From Fratercula arctica (Eukaryota > Chordata > Aves > Charadriiformes > Alcidae): a DNA stretch of 64,000 bases. The notes beneath the pieces are model-generated. The model saw nothing but the letters and a program-made list of their open reading frames with translations, did not search any database and had not been told where the DNA came from. This document shows, piece by piece, positions 24,601 to 36,600 of the stretch; the first letter of the stretch is position 1; every line of letters starts with the position of its first letter. Made by a program: the position numbers and the translations under genes. Location: NCBI GenBank assembly GCA_947846985.1, contig CANTUZ010000004.1:50135672-50199671 (forward strand), given 5' to 3'.

Positions 24601-27600
24601 AATCCAATCCAGCCTACAAACGTAAGGGGTTGACAGAGGAAAGACATTAGGGGGGACTAAGTCTAGCAGAAAAATCCTTTAAATTAGCATTACTATACAA
24701 AATTAAGATGGATATTCTGCAAAATGCAGAGCTCACCAAAAAAAGATACTCTCTGCTGGTCTTTCTGCAGAATGCTATGACCTTCACTCCTGACATAGGC
24801 CTACCAATATCTGCCTATATGTTGGTTTTGGCATGTGTGCCATACATTGCTACCCCGATAACCACGGGACCAATGTTGCATGTGCTTACTTACCATCAGG
24901 CTCCAGAGGAAAGAGCCCCTGGCTTACCAACCGAGCCACAGGTCTTTTAAATAGAGCGCTCTCCCAAAGGCAAGTGTTGCAATGCCAACACACAGACTTG
25001 AACAGGCAGAGCTAATCATGACCACTTAAAATTTAGAACAAGAGAAGACACTTAAGATTTGAGATGGATTTCTATCATCCCAAGAGGCTTGCAAACACTA
25101 GCTGCAGCAGCCTCAAATTATCTATTAGTATCTAAAGAACCCAGCTGTCCAAATTAATTCCAGGTCAACGCTTGCTGGAGTAGTTTCTAACTTGGAAGTG
25201 GGTGGAGGACCTAACATTCTTGTAATAACTATGTCCTGACTGAGAAAACATAAAGCTGCATCGCATTTTTTACTAATAACACTGTATCTGAAAGGATATG
25301 AAAAAACCCTCTACACACAACTCCTCCCTCCACTCCCCAACTGAATTACCTCTAGCAACAGGTTAGCTTTTTCAGTGGATCCTAAACAATTTTTGGATTA
25401 AAAAGACAAAAAGACTGTTAAGACAACGACTGGCCACCTCTGAACTTTATGGGTTTGAAGAAGGACAAGTTTATAAGCCATAGGAAATTTGGATAGACAC
25501 CAATTCCACTGTATTTCTCCTCCCCTATCAGTAGTAATGGGACTGGCTAAGCATAGCTACATACAGGTTCGGAGACCTCAGAAAAATCTGCCTTCTGGAT
25601 TAGAGCATCAATTCTCTAAGACTACAAGCTAAAAATGGAGAAGAGAACCACAGAAGGGTACTAGTGAGTAGGTTCTTTTCTCAAGCCAGAAGGCAGATGA
25701 GTTGTAAATACTTCCTTCTTACTTGGCTGCTTATATTCAGCTATATCTCCTGGGCATAGGCCAATGACAAGTGCTCCTCACTGTGGGCACTGTTCCACTA
25801 GGGTCACAAAGGATGCGCAGGCACCAAGTGAAACCTGCAGGAACTCCTGAAAATGATGGTACCCCTGTATGACCAGAGAACCCTTCTATCCCTTTCATCT
25901 CTGACAGAAGGCTACAATCCTCAGTTAGCTAAATGCCATACCCCATCACAAACTTAGACCAGCAACAAGAAAACAATGAAAAACTTTACCTTCATCCTGC
26001 TTCAATTTTTTTTTATCTAGTTTGATGAAAATGTAATGGAATTTTGAAATAATTATGTAAACATTTTTACATTAAGAGGCATACTTCAAGAAGTTAGTAA
26101 AATATCATTAGTGTTTAAGTGGTTTAGAATACATGCATTATGGTTTCCTGTTTTGGGGTTTTTTTTTTTTGTTTGGTTGGTTGGTTTTTGTTTGCTTTGG
26201 TTTTGTTCAGTTTTACCTGTGTAGACACAAGGCCAGCAGCATAATCTGGGGTAGCATTTTCTACTACTGTTTCTTCTTTGGCTTGCTTTTCCACAACTTC
26301 TGTATCTATTGCATAAAAATAGAAGTCAGTTCAAGGAGGTTTTCTGAAATACTGAATTAGATACACTTTTGTAAACAAAGATACAAAAATGTATTTCTCA
26401 GAGTCTGGTAAAACATGCTTAAAGAGGTATGCACTGAAAGGTTGGTAGATACAGTAATCTTCATACCCAATTTTATAATCAACCCAATTATGAACTGAAC
26501 TACAATGTATATCCACCAAGATACAGTAACTGAGTAATGAGGCAGAATCGGCTAATTTTGTGATATTAGAAAGCACCAAAAACGAAACAAAAATCTAATT
26601 GCAATTAAGATTTTGTTCTGAGATGGTACTCATTTTTTTTTGTGACAAATACAAAACGGTTGTTTTGGGGAAACTATACTGCCTAGTGTATCTTCCTGAT
26701 ACGGTTAAGTGACTGCACTGTCACTTGACTTAAGAGCAGTATATCAGATATTATTCACTTGTTAAGATCTCTCAGCCAGGATTTTGGAGTCTGCTATAAG
26801 TTTTGCCAACATTTGTCAACTGGCTACATGGACAGCCAGTAGGAAGAAGTATACCAAAATAACTCAGAACAGTACCAGTACTGAAGCCATTCACACACCT
26901 ATGTGCTGCCCAAAGCACAAATGACTAGTTCAATCCTTTAATGCAATTGAGTTCAATTATTACCTAGGCACACAGCAATACGATTAAGAGCATTAAAAAA
27001 AAAGCTAAAATCCTCTCTTAAAGCGTTTTTGGTTGGGTTTGGTTTTTTCTCCCCTCTCCTTTTTTAAAGTTCAGCTGAAATAAGTTTTAACAAATGAAGA
27101 ACAAAACGGTACTACAAATCTAGATCCTATTTGCAGGTGTATTAATAGACTTTGTAAATAGCATGTTATACCAACCTAATGTCTTTCTTCTTCTCTTTGC
27201 TTCACGGCCAGCACCTACCATATCCAGCTCAGAGATATCTAGAAGCTAAAAAGACCATAAAGAATATAATAACCATTGCCAAATTTATGTAGTTTACCTG
27301 TAAATATTGTCCTTAATTTTTTCTTTAACACATTGCTACTGGATTCAAAACAGCATCAGAAATTCACTTTAGATCAGGGAGGAGAAAGCAAGAGACTAAG
27401 AAATAGTGAACCTACCTTTACCCCTCTTTCTTTGCGCAAAGGTGTTCTTGAAGGAGGAATAGGAGTTCTGTTTCCAGAAGGACTAAATACACTAGGTGCT
27501 GAAGTACTCCTGAACGGAGCTTGTTTTGGTATTCCTTTGAGTGGTGCTTAGGGAAGATCAAAAAAGGCAACAATTGTAATATATATTTAATTAGTTACAA

Positions 27601-30600
27601 AAAGCAATAATGAGGAGTTCTTCGGCTTTTCCCCTTTTTAACGCACACACCCCCTTCCCCTTTAACTTCAAACGTTCATAGTGTGGAAATGTCTGTAACA
27701 CACTATGCATCACTCAAAGGTCAATTAGGTTTTACCCTTCAAACAAGTAAGGGTCAATTTCTAGGCTAATGCTTGCAGGCCCATTCTACATGAAGTAATC
27801 AAACAGGAGCACTGCTATCAAAATATACTTTTCCCACATTGACGCTTTCCTCACTTATAAACTTTGAACACATAAAAAGGTGTCGGGCATGAATGTTCTG
27901 AACCCAAATATTGACAAAGCTACTCTTTGAACTTTAAGATCTAGTTACTTGATAAAACTACTTCATCAAAGATTCTTAGCAAAGCTTCTGCAGGGCTAAG
28001 GGCTCATAATCTACCGGAAAGGTAAATTACTGCTTTACACAGGGGTTTGAAATTCTGGAGCTGCTGTTTGCACAAGTAGGAAGACCCAATTTGGATCTAT
28101 ATTGCAAACAGAAAACCTGCTGTCTCTCTACTAAGTAGAAACTCCTACAGCTAGAAGAAGCTGTTTTCCCCCAACTTTACACCATTACCCTTCTACCTCA
28201 CACTTAACAGAAGCGTTGAGGACAGCATTCTTTCATCAACTGCTAAAAAATAGGGACACATATACATATCTATCAGGTCTTTGAGCCTCTTGACAATCTC
28301 ATCATACCCTACAATTTGAAGACAAACACAGAATTTTAGTTTGAGGTTAGATACTCTGTATGCCTCTATATGTTGCACTGAAAACCTTTTCACCATAGGA
28401 CAATTCTCTCTGATCAATGTGACTAAGTTTCAGCATAGTAAACGCCAGTTGGTCCCATAACTCATATTTCTACAGACCACTTGGCTCTAAAGGCCAAGTC
28501 TGAAAACTAGCTTCATCAGTTCAATGGCTAAAAAGAATGCCAAGAAGAGCTAATGGTCAGTTTCTATTCTGGGACAATTTTGATTCAAAATTACAACTAT
28601 ACTTTTTGCATTTGCTGCGTGAACATGTGGCCAAATTTTGGTGCTCAAAAGCTCATCTTAAATAGCATCAACACAAAGTATATCATAGCTTCTGGCCACT
28701 ACACCAAGAAGTCACTCAAATTTTACACCTCAGCATCATATTGGTGGTCAGAAAAGTTATACTTGTGCACTGATTTAAAGTACGTAGCTAATTTTGAACC
28801 CTCCTCTTCTTCCTAGTCAAAAACTTATTCAAAAAATTCAAGCAGCTCAAACTTCAGCAAACAGTTGAAATCTATTCATGCGAAGTTGAAGAATGATTAT
28901 AGATCATTGTGACGCTCATTAAATAGAAGCCACTGCACAGTCTTGGCTGCAGAGAACACACTGTCCCCTCTTCTTTCTCCACGCAGAATTATACAAATAC
29001 AAGATAGTTTCAGTCTAATTCAAAGCATTTGAAAGAGCACAGCAGATTACTGTGATCCACTCTGCTCCCTTTTGGAGCAATATGGCTTAGTCAGGAATTA
29101 TTCCTGGAATGATGCAACTTAAATTCTTACCAAAGTCTATCGGAATGATCTAGCTGCATACATTTTAGAAGCATGGCAGATATACTTGTCATTTAAGAAA
29201 AACCTCACACTCGTGTTTCTTTCTGACAAGACATGTCAGAAACATTTAAATATCAGGAGAGAAGAAGGCAGAAAGGGAGAAATCCTTTGCTTCAAAAAGA
29301 ATTAAGTTTTTGCAAAAACTAGATGATAATTTTAGTCTTCATCAAGGCTATTTTATCATTTTCTTTCCGGGAAGTGATGAAAGCGAGCCATACTTGTCGT
29401 ATCTATCTTTTTGACCAATCCCCTGCCTTTGGCATGGAAAGGCACTCCTGCAGTCTTCTTCAGCTGTTGTGCAGTTTCTGTTGCTAAAAAAAAAAAAAAG
29501 CTTTAGTTATTATACAATATGTGCTGAGAAAACACCATACATTGCTTCTTATATGAAATGTTATTAACTAATACATAAAAAGATGGGAATAGCAACAAAG
29601 AAAGAATTATATTTTAATTAAAACCCAGGTCATTTATGCAAGGTAAACACAGTATTTGGAGAAAATGCAAAATCAATATGACTATGCAATTGACAGCATG
29701 GTCTAAGCTAAAAGAAATTACCAGAGTAGGCAATTTACTCAACAGAGAGTGAAATAATTAAAGAAAGTTCCATATAGCATCATAAAAAGTTACAAATCTT
29801 GTATTTAACCAGACCAACTACTCAAGTCATGTGCAAGAAAGAAGCAAGCTGCTGCAACAGAATAGCAGGTACTGTAAACTATTTTAAGATCGCTTAGTTA
29901 AAGCAGTTACCAATACATATATGCACACATAAGTTGCCTTTTGTTAGCGAAAAGCCTTTTGGCTTTAACACCCTGTATAGCCATCCTGAGCAAAAGAAAG
30001 CATCAATTATCAGCTCTTGTTCCCTATTGCAAAAACATGCCGCAAAATAAAACTAGGTTCTCATTTCAGTTTTGTTTCCGGAGCTTTAACCAAAGCTGTC
30101 CCTCACAAGTCTTCACAACCAACTGTTAAATATACCCATGAGAGAATGTATCTGTGCTTTAAAAAGCTACAGCTTTTTGTATGCCTTGAAATCTGAACAG
30201 CATTTAAATCAAGATTAGCATTTTAATGTAATCATGGCCAGAATGACTTGCACCTGCTCTTCCACACATCAGTCTATCAAATAAAAAAAAAAAAAGATCA
30301 GCCAGCAAAGCTCTTAGAAAATTTTAATGTATATCCCCATTGGGGGGATATTCTCCCCACTGGAGAATAAGATTGAATATAGATTTTCCTATCACCATTT
30401 AATTTGTTACTTAATCTTATCAACTAGCTGTAATACTACTTACACTTCTGCAAGAGTTCAGCTCTGAGAGTGGCACTTTTAGGTTTCCTTTTCAGCTGGA
30501 AGTGTTTCACTGGGGGAGTAAGTGGCCCAGCCAGTGTTGTCAAGGCATTTTTGTTTAAGTATTGGCATTCCAACGGCAACATAGCTGAAGTTTCACATTC

Positions 30601-33600
30601 ACTTACTGCATAAAGAGTTAACACAATACACATGGGTATTAGCACCTCTTTGACAGCTAATTACAAAACATTTTACAACTAGACTCTACAGGTGTTTTCA
30701 AATTTTAGATTACTTTTTTTAAGCTTAGTTCTAATTATTACACAGTACATAACCAGTTATTAGGATGTTTGTTTTTCACATTAGCTTCATAAGAGCTTCC
30801 ATGTTAATCACACCTATTCAAATTATAGGAATCTTAAATATGCTACTTTTGTCAGACTAAAAGACAACAAAAAATGACTGAGTTCTCAGATTCCTTAAAA
30901 ATTACACATAAAAAGGAAGCTACTAAACAGAAGTCCGAGCCAAGAGTGTGAACAGACAAATTATCACTTGTTTATAGTAAGAAAACAAAATGTTTCCACC
31001 TCCAAGCCATTTCATTATTGGTCTGCTGCAATCCTAACTCCAAGACCATGTCAGCCCATTGATGCCTGAGGGCTTTTTCTAGTCAATGTGCTAAATCAAA
31101 CCCACTGAAGTAGGTTTGCATCACCATTTATTACGTTGTTTGAAGCAGCAACTGTGCAAGTGCCCGAATCGGTATTTTCAGCTGCTATGCAATCCATACC
31201 TAGCTAGACATCAGCAGCATAACTCTTCTTGGGATCAGTCTCCCCCCACAGCATCATCTAGCCAACATTTGTTGGCTAGAGGAGGACTTCCAGCAGAGAT
31301 GCACCCCATCCGCCCAACAGACCTGTGGTGCTTACACACACACAAGGCTGTCCACACAAAGCACTGCAGAAGCAGTGTCTTCTTTAGTACTACAACATAC
31401 AAGACAGAGCAATATATGAAAAAGCTCAACTTACTAAGCTGCCGTAAGTCTGATAGCTACAGATAGCTATCTGACAGCTGCAGATAGCTAACTACCTACC
31501 AGTGCACACACAGTCCATCTATGATACTAATGAATCCACATTAACTTGCACGTTGGCCTTCACAAACACTCAGGGTAATACCTGACATGCAAGTTCTGAT
31601 GATGTGTGAAAAGATAATTTAAGAAGTTACCACTCCTCAAATATCACAGTTCCCGGTTCAGTAACACGCCGGGTCATGAACTGTGGTAGTTAAGAGACAA
31701 GACATACTGCTTGTCCTGCTACCAATACTGCTAAGATAGCAAGAATGCCTGTGAAATGACAGGTTATTTCTGAAAAAAAGGCATCATATTTCTGTAATTT
31801 TTATCAACAGAAAAGGCTTACCTTTTTCTCTAAGCTCTCCTAAAATATCTTGAACATTGGGATTCTGTTCTTCAAGATCAAGGTTAAGGGAGCCAGTATC
31901 TGGAAAGGATTTTAAAATATCAGCTACCATTAAGACCCAGGGGTCTGAATCCAAGGTAGCGAGCTGGATAATTTCAGTCAGTGCCCCTTTCATCTAATAA
32001 AAAAAGAAAAAGAAAATCAGCCAATTGGAGACAGTTTTAAACAGATTATACTTGGATTTCTTTTTATATTTTAAAAATACACCAGCACAAACACGCACAA
32101 TGTTTTACTACTGGGGAAGGGAAGTTCACCACAGTTATACATTAACTCTAGAACTAAGTAAAGAATGAACCAAGGTAATTTTTTTCTAAATATTGCTTTT
32201 GGTCAATCTAACCCAAGTTTGTTTTGAGCTTTTGGCAGCTTGAAGCTTTGTTTAGCACCGAACATTTTTACTAAAAGCCACAGACCAGATTCTTACATTA
32301 CTGTCTCCTTATGTCCCGCACTTATACTCCCAGTGTACCCACACCTTATATTCAGTGATAAAAATATACAACTAGAATAAAATAAGTTATTTAGAACAGG
32401 CATCTAAATGAAGATGTACCCCTTTCTGGACAACAGAATAACACAGCAGACAGACCAAATCTGCATCATATGAACAAAAACTAAGTCCTCAAAATTGTAC
32501 TTAAGCTTAGGCCAAAATAATGTGGGTTTGTATTGTTTGACAAAACCTACATATTACAGAAGTACACCCAGCCCTCTAATGCAACAAGCAACAAGACTTT
32601 CCATCTACCCAAAGTTTACATAATCAGAAAAAAAAATATTTTTCTTTAAGCATCTATCCTGAAAAATGTAATATAATGCATAAGATTAAAAACTATTACT
32701 GTCATAGTATTTTTTTTTTAATTACTGATCAACATGTCTGTTGGCACCACGAAATGACATAAAAATCAAGGTGAATACAGCCAGCATTTTACACAGTGTA
32801 CCTTTTCAATTAGTTGTTTCACTTCTTTCACAGGTAAGCCTAAACCCCCCCAGAAACTGAACACTTGCTTTTTTTCCTTACTATGTAAACTTTTATGTAA
32901 GAATTAGAAGTATTAGCTTCATAGAACTAAGATGTTTGAGATATACTGTGTCTATCAAGCCACAAAACATAACAGAGTAAAACCACATAAAGTATTTAGG
33001 CATACTCTGTCTGTATGGTATTAACACTGAAGCACACACAAGCAAGTGTAAGGAAATCCTTGAATTTTGACTTTTCACAAGCCATTGTGGCACATATAGC
33101 TTAGTTACCGTCTACATGTTTCTGAACACGTGTAGACAAGCAAGATATTCACCTTCGTGCTTTATTTCTTTCCCTTTACTTAAAATCAGCCTTTTCTTAC
33201 ATTAAAGTTTCATAAAATAAGCTTAATCCACTCATGCAACTCTAAGAAATAAAAGCTAGATTTCTTCTCTCCATTTTTTCCTCCCAAGCACTTTTAAACC
33301 TCAGGAGTCAGGCACACATTGACATTTCTCCATTCTTTTCATCCATACAATGTTATTGCCCTCTCACTTCAGAGAGGTCTACAAGCACAAGATAGGGGCA
33401 ATTTGTTCTTTACCCATTGCATGTTTTAGCACTCATAGTAATGTGCTTGTCTAATCAGATCAGTTCATCCAACCGAAAACTAGCATCTCCCCATAGCTTT
33501 AAGATTGATCAGCCTCTTGGTGTGGCTGACTACAGTTGCATAAACCCTAGAACCAGAGCAGAAAACCCTAGAAAAGAGTGGAGCAGAAAGCAGACACTAC

Positions 33601-36600
33601 AACAGTCAGTTACCACCTTTGGCAAGACTATTGATTTGCTTTGGATTAAAACTAACCCCACAACCACGACCACACACAGTTTAACATGTTGTCGAATTTA
33701 ACCAACACTTATCCAAATGGAGAGCACCAATTTCTAAGGTTCTAGTCTTTGTTGTCCTCCTTTGCTCATTTCTTTCTCAGTAAACATAAAAAACCTCACC
33801 CAGATTCCACACAGACTTGTAAATTTCTCTATTCTGATCCTAAACTGCTCACACAAGTCGCTTCTCCTACAGTGGATGAGGACGAGTGTGAATACTATCG
33901 AAACAAAGTCCTTTATTCTCTTACCTATCCTGTAGGAATTACAGTACTGATTTATGCAAAACATTTGAAAATTTAAAACGTGCCATGAAAGCCGATGAAG
34001 CTATAGTTTATTTATAGCTCTTTTACAAGCTTTTATCTGGACATCACTAATGCAGGTAAGCGTATAGAATGTAATTTCCTCCATCAAAGCAAACTCAGAT
34101 AATAGTTGGAGGAAAGATTTTTCTTGCATTCTCCCAATTTACCCTTCATATCTGCTCCACAAAACTCCTATTTGTAGCAAAAATTCACAGAGCTACATGC
34201 CTATACTATGTGTATTCCTATGGAGCTCTTGTCTGGGCATGCTATATCCACAGTGCTCTCAAGGCAGCTAGAAGTTCAGGCAACCTACTTATACCACAAC
34301 CCAGCGCTTCACACGACTTTGGTTCCTTCAAGAAAGGAGCCCTGAAACAACTTGTTTGCCTAGCACTGGGCAAACAGCATTATCACAAGGTCTCACAGCA
34401 GAAAGAACATGGTGAAAGAACAGTCACTGTCACACACAGGGAAGCAAAGCACACTAGCACGTGCTGTGAGCTAACCAGAGACCTTGCCTGAATTTACGTT
34501 TGCATTTAACAAGCCTGGATTTGAGTTTTGACTCAGGCTTGTCTTCAAATGACGATTTAAACACACGTTCCCAGTTCACAGTTGAACTGGCAGCTGAAAA
34601 AAAAATTTCATTTGCGGTTTGAGAATGCATGAAACGCAGCTACATACAGTTTTTCCTGTTACTTTATAGAGCACAGCCATAATCCCAAGCTCTCAATTGT
34701 GTAAGACTGCAACACTGGGTCAATAAGAGTCCCATCAGCTCCAACCAGCGTCTTATTAAGCATGAACATCAAGATATGATGCAACACACTAGTATTTCTC
34801 TCATCTAAAACTTAAGGATCTTAAGTATTTTTCTCAGCCTGCTGCCACCAAAAAAAAAAAAAACAAACCAACACAGGGCACGACTAGAAACACCTAACAA
34901 GAAAGGATCAGGCAGGACGGCAAAAGTCTGGGAACAGAGACAAAGGGAAATTAATAATGGCTGTGCAGGAAGAATATGCAAACAGCACCATGGGAAGGGG
35001 TAAAAAAGGAAATGTTACTAGAAATATACAAAGTGATAGCTCCAAGATGACTTCTTGCAAAGAATTTCGATTCATTTGCTTTATATTAAGCTTAAATTAA
35101 TATATGTGACTATACCTTTAGACAATTGCATCAACAGCTGGCAAATAAAGCCAATCAAGTTTTAATCTTTCAGGGGTCATAGAGAAGGTGATATTTGATA
35201 GGTATCTGCATTATTACAGAGCATTTTCATTAAGCTAAAAGCATTGGATTGGAAGTACAGTATTAATATTTACGCAACACAAAACTAGGATGGATCAAAT
35301 ATCACTATTATATGTTTTGTATTTTAATAATGAAAAAGAGTAGAAGTGGCCAAGAGTAATATTAGATTAAAATATACCATATTACATCACAGAAAAATTA
35401 AGAACGCTAAATGCAGACCAGAAAGATGCACAGCAGCCTGCCTGTTCTGAAGACAGAGGGAAAGGCAAGTGTCATGTGCCCTCTTACTCTTCTGCAGTAG
35501 CATGAACAGAGGATTCCCGACTCACATAGGCAAGCGAGAAGAAACTGTCTTAACTTTTGCTCTCTTGCCGCTATTGTAATAAAAGGGCAGGCCACTGCCG
35601 GGATAGGCAGCCTCTTCCTCTCAAGATAATTCAGAGAGCGCAGAAGCACACAGTCCTCATTCCAGACTTGGTTGTAACATCACAGTCTAACCCTGAACAA
35701 ATAAATGAAACGCTGGCACAAAAAGAAAACTTGCACTTGCCATTGTGAATCAGGTTAACGAGGATATAATATACAAAATAAACAGAAGTAACTATTCTGC
35801 CAAATTCACAACTGAAACTACAGTCAGCACTACGCTGAGTTTTAGGCATCATTTCAAATAAGCACGATTATGTGGAAAAAATTTAGCAGATGAAAAGCTA
35901 GGGGGGCAGGGAGATTCAAGAGTTAGCAAATTCTGCCCAGGGAGTAACAGTGGGGAAGGATATTTTTGATAACTGCCTACAAAATACACTTAACTTAAAA
36001 TGAAAATGGAAGCCAATTATTCTTATTAGTCAGCAGGAACAAACAAGCAGTAATAAGGTTCACAGCATGACAAAAATTTAGGTTTATTACCTATCCCACA
36101 GGAGTATTATGAGGATTAAGTCACTTGTATCTATACAATATTTGGAGTGTTGAATGAAAACGTTATGAAAATTGAAGGATATTACATTTTAGAAAAAAAA
36201 CACTCAAGCAAACAACTGAGCTTTCAAGAGAGCTCACTGAAGATTCACTTGTCCAGACTGAAGCTTTCACAGAGATTTAGAAAGGACCAGCAGCCAATTA
36301 AACCCCTTCTAAACCAAATACCACTACGCTTTTCTGGATTCCCACATAACTGTTTACTCATATATCTGCTCCCAAATGGTTTCCACGTTACTCTATGCCT
36401 CAGTGAAAAAGCTATTCTAGAGAAACAGGAAAAAAAAATTCAAGAGAAAATAACTAAGTCCAATCTGTTATCTAGAGAGGGAAATATCATTTAACATGTT
36501 ACATAACAAACCACTAACATATCCTGCATCCACTATCGAGATTCACAGAGCTTTACAAAACTGATGCAATGTATTTTCCAATACTATTAAGTTTCCAAAT

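Larger units (their letters stand above)
18628..31821 (-). other. NELFA: NELFA introns 2-10
   Basis: The introns are 18628-20028, 20129-21214, 21472-23769, 23882-26216, 26306-27175, 27247-27415, 27547-29393, 29484-30443 and 30606-31821, to within a base. They are AT-rich with scattered A and T runs. I saw no nested gene, no structured RNA and no obvious mobile element. Confidence 0.6.

Noticed and set aside
31441..31490. Repeated GATAGCTA/TAGCTATC words resembling a small hairpin
   Set aside because: Short, imperfect and inside a NELFA intron; no further structure indicates an RNA gene.
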